The position numbers and the translations under genes are program-made. Below are positions 25,439 to 32,157 of a stretch of 43,424 nucleotides of DNA, piece after piece. The notes beneath the pieces were generated by a model. The model worked only from the letters and a program-made list of their open reading frames with translations, was not told the origin of the DNA and did no database searches. The stretch is from Candidatus Aminicenantota bacterium (GTDB lineage: Bacteria; Acidobacteriota; Aminicenantia; S016-38): NCBI GenBank assembly GCA_026991555.1, contig JALXBI010000095.1:1-43424 (forward strand), read 5' to 3'. Every line of letters starts with the position of its first letter. The stretch's first letter is position 1.

Positions 25439-26199
25439 CTCAGGAGAAGTTTAAGGGCGAAGATAACTATGAGAACGGTAACGAACCTCTGGATAAATTT
25501 GTTTCCCTTCTTAACCGAGGCTATGGCCCCCAGCTGACCACCTAAGGTAGTTCCCACAGCCAAGGACAACCCCGCAGTCCAGTTGACCATGCCCCTTGAA
25601 AGGAAAACCCCTAAGGCGAAAACAGTAAAAATCAGAACCACGAAAATCTTCACCGCATTTCCCCTTACCAAATCAAGCCCTGAAAGCAGGACGGCGGAAA
25701 GTATGAAAAAGCCAACCCCTGCCTGCACGAACCCGCCGTATATCCCTATGAGGAAGAAAAGAAACATGGTGAGGGCCCATCTTTTAAAATTAAGGTCAGG
25801 AAAATCGCTCACCGACGAGGAACGGGCAAGTTTCTTTATGGGATTTATATATAGGGTAACCCCTGTGACCAGGACCATGAGAAGGGCTAAGGTCTTTTTA
25901 AAGGCTTCCTGACTTATTATTGTGGCAAGGTTCGCCCCAAGCAGGGCCCCTGCCACTGCAGGAGACACCACCATCAGGGAGAATTTCCAGGGAAATACTT
26001 TGAGCCTGTAAAACCTCCAGAGGGCGAATATGTTCTGAATAAGAATCCCCACCCTGTTGGTGCCGTTGGCCGTAGAGGGCGGAAGGCCCAGGAAAATCAG
26101 CACAGGAAGGGTTATAAAGGAACCACCACCGGCCACCACATTTATAAAACCGGCAAACAACCCAACCAGGGCGAGAAGGGCCAGTTTCCAGGGAGGCAT
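25435..26199 (-). CDS. TSUP (TauE/SafE) family membrane permease
   Basis: The 254 aa protein has about eight membrane helices and the TSUP pattern: GLFAGFINVVAGGGSFITLPVLIFLGLPPSTANGTNR near the start and IGIYGGFVQAGVGFFILSAVL in the second half. TSUP proteins carry sulfite, sulfonates or other sulfur compounds, mostly as exporters, though substrates differ. It starts on the stop codon of the cysteine desulfurase gene (TGATG), so the two are coupled and a sulfur-related role is likely. Confidence 0.85.
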   Translation of the reverse strand: MPPWKLALLALVGLFAGFINVVAGGGSFITLPVLIFLGLPPSTANGTNRVGILIQNIFALWRFYRLKVFPWKFSLMVVSPAVAGALLGANLATIISQEAFKKTLALLMVLVTGVTLYINPIKKLARSSSVSDFPDLNFKRWALTMFLFFLIGIYGGFVQAGVGFFILSAVLLSGLDLVRGNAVKIFVVLIFTVFALGVFLSRGMVNWTAGLSLAVGTTLGGQLGAIASVKKGNKFIQRFVTVLIVIFALKLLLS

Positions 26200-27530
26200 C
26201 AGAAAGGAAGGGAGAACTTGAAATTCTCGGGGATGAAGGCTTTAAAATGAGGGTCGTATTGGTAACGGAAGTTCTTCCGGCTTAGGGCATCCTCTAAGGC
26301 CTGTTTTAGAATTTCTATTTCCCCCGCGGTGTTATAAAAGCTCAAACTGGTTCTTATAGCTCCCAGGCCAGGAAGTTTTCCCTCCATCAGATTTTTCTTT
26401 ACCCTTTCCGTTTCCTCTCCGGAAACTCCCATGAGTTTTTTCACATAGGGCTGGGCACAGAAGCAACCGGTTCTGACTCCTATAGCATATTCAAAGGAAA
26501 GAACCGAAGAAATCAAATAGGGTGAAACTTCCTTTGTGATAAAGGATATAACCGGAAAATCCCCGGCTCTTCTTTCCCCTCCTAAAATTTCAATTTTGTC
26601 AAAGGAGGAGAGCACCCGATAAAGTTCCTGATGAAGTTCTTCCTCCCTTCTCTCCAAGTTCTCCATCCCCCATTCCTCAAAGGTCCTCATGGCCTCGGCC
26701 AGGGCCACGGCCCCCAGTATGACAGGGGTGCCTGCCTCCTCCCTTTCCGGAAGCTCTGCCCATATAACCTCGTCCAGGGACACGAACTTCACCGTTCCTC
26801 CACCCACGGATTCAGGAATTCCATCCCTGAAAAATTCCGCCCTTGCCACCAAGGCACCGGAACCGAAGGGAGCGTAAAACTTGTGGGCAGAAAAAGAAAG
26901 GAAGTCTATCCCCCGGGAAACATGAACTCTCCTGTGGGGAACCAGTTGAGCCCCGTCCACTGAGAATAGGGCACCGTAGCGATGAGCAATCTCCCCTATC
27001 TCGTAAATTGGATTGGGAAAACCCGTGACATTGGAGGCTCCAGAGACGCTGACAAGTTTTATCCTGCCTCCCTCCTTTTTGAGGGTATCCTCTATGCGGT
27101 TCAGGTCAAGCCTGCCGTGGGAGTCCACTGGAACCACCACGGTATCGTAATAGTTAAGCCACGGCAGGAGGTTTGAATGGTGTTCCATCTCTGTGGTAAG
27201 AACCTTCCCATCTCCTATGAATTCTTTCAGTCTGCGGGCCAGCTTGTTTATGGCTTCCGTGGTGTTTTTGGTGAAGATTACCGTGTGGCTTTCAGGAACA
27301 TCAAGGAATTCCCTGACCTTTTCCCTGGCTTCCTCAAAGAGCTCTGTTGATACGAAGGACTTGTATCCTATGCCCCGCTCCACATTAGAATAATAGGGCA
27401 GAACCTGATTCAGTTTCTCTTTAACCCTCCTCAGGGCAGGGGTGGATGCCGCATTATCAAAGAAGATATAAGTCCTTTCCCCTGATAAAACCCTAACTTT
27501 GGTCTTTTCTCCTACAACTTCTGGTCTCAT
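26199..27530 (-). CDS. SufS/Csd-type cysteine desulfurase family aminotransferase
   Basis: This PLP enzyme (443 aa, fold type I) probably takes sulfur or selenium from cysteine or selenocysteine. It has the FFDNAAST opening, the TEMEHHSNLLPW histidine region, DGAQ, the PLP lysine in FSAHKFY (K217) and the active-site RTGCFCAQP segment (C358 aligned with the SufS cysteine). Some bases of the family have become bare aminotransferase-like proteins, but the cysteine is kept here. No scaffold (SufB/C/D, IscU) is adjacent; the partner is a TSUP permease. There is no ribosome binding site: TATAAT ends exactly seven bases before the ATG, so a leaderless mRNA is likely. Confidence 0.86.
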   Translation of the reverse strand: MRPEVVGEKTKVRVLSGERTYIFFDNAASTPALRRVKEKLNQVLPYYSNVERGIGYKSFVSTELFEEAREKVREFLDVPESHTVIFTKNTTEAINKLARRLKEFIGDGKVLTTEMEHHSNLLPWLNYYDTVVVPVDSHGRLDLNRIEDTLKKEGGRIKLVSVSGASNVTGFPNPIYEIGEIAHRYGALFSVDGAQLVPHRRVHVSRGIDFLSFSAHKFYAPFGSGALVARAEFFRDGIPESVGGGTVKFVSLDEVIWAELPEREEAGTPVILGAVALAEAMRTFEEWGMENLERREEELHQELYRVLSSFDKIEILGGERRAGDFPVISFITKEVSPYLISSVLSFEYAIGVRTGCFCAQPYVKKLMGVSGEETERVKKNLMEGKLPGLGAIRTSLSFYNTAGEIEILKQALEDALSRKNFRYQYDPHFKAFIPENFKFSLPF

Positions 27531-27537
27531 GTTTCGG

Positions 27538-27543
27538 ATTATA
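27538..27543 (-). promoter_or_regulatory. -10 hexamer of the cysteine desulfurase-TSUP operon
   Basis: TATAAT on the minus strand is followed by seven bases and the ATG at 27530. The expected first transcribed base is the A of the start codon. TTTGTT sits at the -35 distance but is weak. Confidence 0.6.
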
Positions 27544-27576
27544 AAATTTTTGCAGGAAAAAACAAATATGGAGCTA

Positions 27577-28194
27577 TTAACTCTTGGTTTCTTTCAAAAT
27601 CTTTATACCACACACGAATCTTTCTAATGCAGTGAAGGCAGAACCAATTAGCAGAATCGCCAAGAAGGCCAGAGCCACCCACTGGGAATAAATAAGAAAA
27701 ACAATAACAGCTGCCATTACATAAACCCTGACGAGGCGTGTAAAAATCCCTACTTTACATTCTCCTCCCAGTCCTTCTATTCTGGCCCGGGTATAGCTAA
27801 CCATAAAGGCAAAGAACATGGTGATGGCAAGAAGGAGAAGGGCCCAGCCGTTGTTTTTTGCATAAAAATACCATCCCATCCCTAAGTACCACAGAAATTC
27901 GTTGAGCCTGTCAGTGGTAGAATCAAGGAAGGCCCCGGCCCTGGTGACAAGGCCGTATTCCTTAGCAAAGGCCCCATCCAGGGCATCTGTAAACTGAGAT
28001 GCTATGTAAATAATGAAGGCCCAGGAAAAATGCCCTGTGGCTATGGTATAAGCGGATATGGCGGTGAGAATCACTCCGGAAAGGGTTATGAGATTTGGGA
28101 GATAGGGAGGTATTTTTTTAAGACCAAGAGCCCTTATCCAGCCCCTTACCTCTATCCTCGCCTCATCGGCTTTTCTCTCAATGTCTTCCATCAT
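27577..28194 (-). CDS. CDP-alcohol phosphatidyltransferase (PgsA-like)
   Basis: This 205 aa membrane enzyme joins a CDP-activated lipid to an alcohol in phospholipid synthesis. The signature runs D70, D73-G74, A77, G87, D91, D95 with the correct spacing, except that the usual arginine after A77 is lysine (K78). About six helices follow. It could be a phosphatidylglycerophosphate, phosphatidylinositol-phosphate or archaetidyl-type synthase; the acceptor is not readable. I chose the ATG at 28194, with GGGGG just upstream and a second ATG following at once, because it overlaps the MetS-like stop by 4 bases. An ATG 16 codons upstream has no ribosome binding site. It is the last gene of the nusA operon. 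Confidence 0.85.
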   Translation of the reverse strand: MMEDIERKADEARIEVRGWIRALGLKKIPPYLPNLITLSGVILTAISAYTIATGHFSWAFIIYIASQFTDALDGAFAKEYGLVTRAGAFLDSTTDRLNEFLWYLGMGWYFYAKNNGWALLLLAITMFFAFMVSYTRARIEGLGGECKVGIFTRLVRVYVMAAVIVFLIYSQWVALAFLAILLIGSAFTALERFVCGIKILKETKS

Positions 28195-28271
28195 TCCCCC
28201 TTCATGTGGAAATAAAGGGAGGCTACGAAACCCCCTCCGCATATAAGGAAAGAAAGAATCATGAAAACCAC
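28191..28271 (-). CDS. MetS-like small subunit of an NSS transporter (26 aa)
   Basis: Between the NSS symporter and the phosphatidyltransferase lies a 26-codon frame, GTG VFMILSFLICGGGFVASLY..., ending HMKGE. It is one membrane helix with a Gly-rich middle and a short charged tail. This fits the small MetS-type subunits found directly after NSS transporters, such as MetS of the Corynebacterium MetPS methionine importer, though this one is shorter. The GTG at 28271 has TGAGG nine bases upstream; an ATG three codons on (28262) is the alternative. Its stop overlaps the next ATG by 4 bases. Position, size and helix all agree, but there is no biochemical proof. Confidence 0.7.
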   Translation of the reverse strand: MVFMILSFLICGGGFVASLYFHMKGE

Positions 28272-28275
28272 GGCT

Positions 28276-29700
28276 TCAGGCCTCAAACTTCCCTCCTCTC
28301 CGGTAATTAAATAGCACATAGAGAATCAGGAAAACCACAAACCACTGAAAAATCACCGTGGCCGGGGTATAGGTGGAAAAGGGATCCCAGAATTTTCCCC
28401 TGAAACTGGTTCCCAGCCACCAGCTCAGAAGGAAAAGGAACTCCACTGGAACAAGAAATTTAGTTACCCCTAAAACATAAGAGAAGACGGGATACCTGGT
28501 TGCCCTCTTTACATATTCCATAAATCCCCTCCCCTTTTTCCAGACTACCGTGGAGAAAATAAACCCGTTCAAAAGAAGGGCCAAGCCCCACACCCAATCC
28601 TGATTGTTGAGGAAATTGAGACTCAAAGCGGAGGGAAGGCCCAGAAGGAAGCCCACCGAAGCCACTATCAAAGAAGCCTTCCTCCTGGGGATACCCATAT
28701 CCCCCAGAACCCTTACCTCAAGCTCCATGAGGGAAATCAGGGAGGAGGCTGCTGCTAAGAAAAGGGAAAAGAAGAATAAAAAGGAAAAAAGCCCTGGCAG
28801 GGGCAGGCGGGAAAACAGTCGGGGAATCCAGAGAAAGGTAAGCCCCACATTCCCCGAGGAAAGAATCTTTAAGGCTTCGCCAGAGGAAGATGTGAAGGAA
28901 AAAATAGTCCCCACCACCGCAATGGCGGCAAGAAGAGAAGCTGTATAATCCCCGAAAACCAGCACCGCGCTGTTGGTGAATCCGTCTTCGGTTTTTCTGG
29001 CGTAAATTGAATAAGTTAAAACCAGGCCCCACCCTGCCCCGGTGGACCAGGCAGCCTGACTTGCAGCCTCTATCCATATCCTCGCATGGGCGAGCTTTGA
29101 GAAGTCCGGATAGAAGAGAAAATCAAGACCCTTAATTCCTCCTGGGAGAAAAACTACCCTTACGGCGAGAAGAACCAGGAGGAGGAAGAGGGAGGGGACC
29201 ATAAGGGAGGTGGCCCTTTCGATTCCCTTGGATACACCCCGGGAGACTATATAGGCCACGAAGAAAATGGAGAAAAGGTGAAAAATTAAAGGCAGGGGGG
29301 ACGATTGGAAACGGGTCCAGAAATTCTGGGGAGAGGAGAAAATTTCCTTGGAGAGAACCGAGCCTAAACTGTAAAACATGGCCCAGCCAGTCACCACAGA
29401 ATAATAGAACATTATTCCCGCGGTAACCGCGGCGATGAACCCCCCTATCCAGCCTTTCCTTCTCCCGTAAATGTCCTGGAATACTCCCACTACCCCCTTT
29501 CCATGGGTTCTTCCTAAGGAATACTCCAGGAAAACCAGAGGTAAGGCCCAAAGGAATAGGGAAACCAACCAGGGGATTACGAAAGCCCCTCCCCCGTTCT
29601 GGGCTACCACCCTGGGGAACCTCCAGATGTTTCCCGTCCCTATGGCCATACCCAGGCCAGCGAGAATGAACCCCCACCTGGTCCTGAATCTCTCCTTCAT
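28276..29700 (-). CDS. Neurotransmitter:sodium symporter (NSS) family transporter
   Basis: The 474 aa protein has about 11-12 membrane helices and the NSS first-helix motif GMAIGTGNIWRFPRVVAQNGGGAF, which holds the sodium and substrate sites in LeuT. The bacterial members usually import amino acids with sodium. It is followed at four bases by a tiny MetS-like reading frame, so a methionine or related amino acid is a fair guess. It overlaps truB by 4 bases (ATGA), so an amino-acid importer is part of the translation-factor operon. Confidence 0.92.
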   Translation of the reverse strand: MKERFRTRWGFILAGLGMAIGTGNIWRFPRVVAQNGGGAFVIPWLVSLFLWALPLVFLEYSLGRTHGKGVVGVFQDIYGRRKGWIGGFIAAVTAGIMFYYSVVTGWAMFYSLGSVLSKEIFSSPQNFWTRFQSSPLPLIFHLFSIFFVAYIVSRGVSKGIERATSLMVPSLFLLLVLLAVRVVFLPGGIKGLDFLFYPDFSKLAHARIWIEAASQAAWSTGAGWGLVLTYSIYARKTEDGFTNSAVLVFGDYTASLLAAIAVVGTIFSFTSSSGEALKILSSGNVGLTFLWIPRLFSRLPLPGLFSFLFFFSLFLAAASSLISLMELEVRVLGDMGIPRRKASLIVASVGFLLGLPSALSLNFLNNQDWVWGLALLLNGFIFSTVVWKKGRGFMEYVKRATRYPVFSYVLGVTKFLVPVEFLFLLSWWLGTSFRGKFWDPFSTYTPATVIFQWFVVFLILYVLFNYRRGGKFEA

Positions 29701-30611
29701 TCTACCAGAATTAGAACAGGCCTTATCCCCAATTCTCCACCCTCTTTACCCGGTTTGCCTATACCTATAAAATTTGAGCGGAAGTCCATCAATCGGAAGT
29801 AATCGTTCCTTCTTCCTCCTTCCTTTCCCCCTACCATTTTCAGGGGTATGAAATTGCCGTGCCTGGCCCTTTGGACGCCTTCCTCTCTAAGGTATACGGC
29901 GGGATATTCGTTTAAAACTCTGTTAAAGGGAATTATAGCCTCGTCAATTCTGCCCTCTTCAGCAAATTTTCTCAACTCTTCCAAGCTATAGGCGTCTTCC
30001 AAGGAAAACTCCCCGCTTTTCAGCCTTTTAAGGTAATCGAGATAACCTCCCACCCCCAGTTTCTTCCCTAAATCGTGGGCAATGGACCTTACATAGGTTC
30101 CTGCGGAGCACTTTATATCAAAGTGAAGGTAGGGAGGCTCATAGGACTTCAGGGCGAAATAATGAATTTCAACCTTAACCGGTTTGGGCTCCACCTTTTT
30201 TCCCTTTCTGGCCAGAGCATACATTCTCTTTCCCCCCATTTTCTTGGCAGAAAAGGGGGGTGGAACCTGGATAATTTGCCCCACGAATTCGTCCATGGCC
30301 TTTCTTATTTCTTCCTCGGTAAGGTTCAACTCCTTAACCTCGGATACAATCTTTCCGTCCCTGTCGTAGGTATCCGTCTCTGCTCCCAATCTAATTATGC
30401 CCGTGTAAACCTTGGTGCCCTTCACCAGAAAGGGAAACAGCCTGGTGGCCTTTCCAACTCCCAGCACCAGCAAGCCCTCGGCCTGGGGGTCCAGGGTTCC
30501 CATGTGCCCCACCTTCCTCTGGTGGAGAATGGCTCTGACCTCATCCACCACATCGTGGGAAGTCATACCCCTTTTCTTGTTTACCAGTATTATTCCTGTT
30601 TTTTCACCCAA
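29697..30611 (-). CDS. truB: tRNA pseudouridine(55) synthase TruB
   Basis: TruB makes pseudouridine 55 in the T-loop of tRNAs. The 304 aa protein shows the motif MGTLDPQAEGLL with the catalytic Asp at residue 41, then ATRLFPFLVKGTKVY, QVPPPFSAKK and CSAGTYVRSIAHDLG. The C-terminal PUA-like part (from about 235) may be shortened or diverged. The start is TTG with GAGGAG eight bases before it, inside the end of nrnA (22-base overlap). Confidence 0.95.
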   Translation of the reverse strand: MGEKTGIILVNKKRGMTSHDVVDEVRAILHQRKVGHMGTLDPQAEGLLVLGVGKATRLFPFLVKGTKVYTGIIRLGAETDTYDRDGKIVSEVKELNLTEEEIRKAMDEFVGQIIQVPPPFSAKKMGGKRMYALARKGKKVEPKPVKVEIHYFALKSYEPPYLHFDIKCSAGTYVRSIAHDLGKKLGVGGYLDYLKRLKSGEFSLEDAYSLEELRKFAEEGRIDEAIIPFNRVLNEYPAVYLREEGVQRARHGNFIPLKMVGGKEGGRRNDYFRLMDFRSNFIGIGKPGKEGGELGIRPVLILVE

Positions 30612-31576
30612 GGGAACATCTCCTCTATTTTTTCGTAAACCTTTTCCAAAGCCTCCTGCGGGGGAAGCTCAAGGTTGAATCCCGCTGCCTGGGGATGACC
30701 GCCTCCCCCAAAGGCCTCGGCCAGGAGACCCACATCCGCCCTTCCTTTGGACCTGAGACTCACCCTGAAGCCTCGTTCCAGCTCTTTAAATATAATGGCT
30801 ATTTCCACTTCCTCCACCGACCGCAATATGTTCATCACCGTCTCTGTTTCTACATCGTGGATTTCAAGTTGAAGTTCTTCCAAAAATTCCCTCAGGAGAA
30901 AAACAGATGCTACCTTTCCTGAGGGGTGAAACCTCAGGGTGGAGAGCATTTTTTGAAGGAGGAAAATCTCTTCCTTCCGGTGGCTTTCCAGGATAATGCG
31001 GCTTACATGGGCAGGATTCGCCCCTGCCTGCACCAGAAGCGAGGCATATTTAAGGGAAAGGGCACTGGTATTGGAAAAGCGAAACCCTCCGGTATCTGAA
31101 AATATGGCAGCATAAAGGCAGGTAGCCACATCCTCATCAATGGGAAACCCGTATTCCATGAGGAGTTCAAAAATCATTTCCCCCACAGAAGAGCGATGGG
31201 GTTCAATCCAGTTAATGTGGGCGAACTCCTCCGAGGTCCTGTGGTGGTCTATGTGAATGGTAAACATACCTGATGGATTCTGACCGCTCCTTTCGGCTGC
31301 AGAGGTTTCCATAAAAACCACACAGTCGTAGGAATCGGGTATCCTGCCCATTTTTATCTCATGGGCATGGGGAAGTTTTTTAAGGAAACATGGAGTGGGG
31401 TCCATGTTATAAATGTCCGCCCTTTTACCCAGTTTCCTCAGGGAAAGCATCAGGCCCAAGGCCGAACCTATACAATCCCCATCGGGCCTCAGGTGACAGG
31501 TTATGGCTACAGAGGAGCATTCCCGCAGTTTACTGGCTATCTCCTTTTTCTTCCCTGAGTTTCCTGAGAATTTCAT
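30590..31576 (-). CDS. nrnA: DHH/DHHA1 phosphoesterase, NrnA-like
   Basis: NrnA-type enzymes degrade very short RNA oligomers (nanoRNA, linear di-GMP) and 3'-phosphoadenosine 5'-phosphate. The 328 aa protein has motif I in RPDGDCIGSA (D32, D34), motif III IDHHRTSEE (D110-H112), the SDTGGF segment and the DHHA1 glycine motif FGGGGHPQAAG. Where NrnA usually has a metal-binding Asp in VxxDT, this one reads VVFMET, with Glu at 90. The ATG at 31576 directly follows a TTG. It overlaps rbfA by 47 bases. Its position between rbfA and truB is the standard one. Confidence 0.9.
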   Translation of the reverse strand: MKFSGNSGKKKEIASKLRECSSVAITCHLRPDGDCIGSALGLMLSLRKLGKRADIYNMDPTPCFLKKLPHAHEIKMGRIPDSYDCVVFMETSAAERSGQNPSGMFTIHIDHHRTSEEFAHINWIEPHRSSVGEMIFELLMEYGFPIDEDVATCLYAAIFSDTGGFRFSNTSALSLKYASLLVQAGANPAHVSRIILESHRKEEIFLLQKMLSTLRFHPSGKVASVFLLREFLEELQLEIHDVETETVMNILRSVEEVEIAIIFKELERGFRVSLRSKGRADVGLLAEAFGGGGHPQAAGFNLELPPQEALEKVYEKIEEMFPWVKKQE

Positions 31577-31877
31577 CAACCCTTTTTGCCCTCTCCTCCT
31601 CTTCGTCTTTGAAAAAACTTAGTCTGGGAGTATATCTCAAATTAAGGTTAGTTGCAAGAAGTTTCCTGAGATATCCGGCCTTCTGCTTTAAAATTTCCAC
31701 GGCCTCCTCCACATCTTCCAGGGCGGTTATGTAAATCCTGGCCGAGGAAAGGTCATTGGAGAGCCTTACCCTGGTCACCGATACCATCATGTCCGTAAGT
31801 TCGTAAATGCTCTGAATGTCCGAGGATATCTGCTCCAGAAGTAGCTTTTCGAGTCTCTGTTTTCTCCTTTCCCTCAA
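31530..31877 (-). CDS. rbfA: Ribosome-binding factor A
   Basis: RbfA binds the 30S subunit late in its assembly and helps 16S rRNA end processing. The 115 aa protein has the KH-like fold pattern: LEKLLLEQISSDIQSI, VSVTRVRLSNDLSSARIYI, RKLLATNLNLRYTPRLSFF, then a charged tail. The start is TTG, overlapping the TGA of the DUF503 gene (TTGA), with GGAGGAGGT eight bases upstream. It lies in the usual nusA-infB-rbfA-truB order. Confidence 0.93.
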   Translation of the reverse strand: MRERRKQRLEKLLLEQISSDIQSIYELTDMMVSVTRVRLSNDLSSARIYITALEDVEEAVEILKQKAGYLRKLLATNLNLRYTPRLSFFKDEEEERAKRVDEILRKLREEKGDSQ

Positions 31878-32152
31878 AGGAATTCCACCTCCTCCTTTAA
31901 AATTTGAGCGTCCAGAAGGGAAGCCTCCTTCAAGATCCTATCAAAAATTCCCTCTACCGTTGAACGCTCTGAAGCTATTGAAACCATGGCCAGGCCAGCT
32001 CTCTGCCAAAGACTCTGAAAATCAACCTCGGCCACCGAAACATTGTAATGGTTCCTTATTCTATTCTTCAGGCTGCTTAGAAATTTCCTCTTTTCCTTCA
32101 GGGAATGGCTCCAGGGCAGGTAAAACTCTATGTAAAGATAACCTATGACCAT
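31874..32152 (-). CDS. DUF503 (YlxP-like) protein
   Basis: This 92 aa protein matches DUF503, a small family encoded between infB and rbfA in many bacteria (YlxP). Its members are ferredoxin-fold proteins thought to act in ribosome maturation. The LPWSHSLKEKRKFLSSLKNRIRNHYNVSVAEVD segment is typical. It starts five bases after infB and overlaps rbfA. Confidence 0.88.
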   Translation of the reverse strand: MVIGYLYIEFYLPWSHSLKEKRKFLSSLKNRIRNHYNVSVAEVDFQSLWQRAGLAMVSIASERSTVEGIFDRILKEASLLDAQILKEEVEFL

Positions 32153-32157
32153 TCAAA

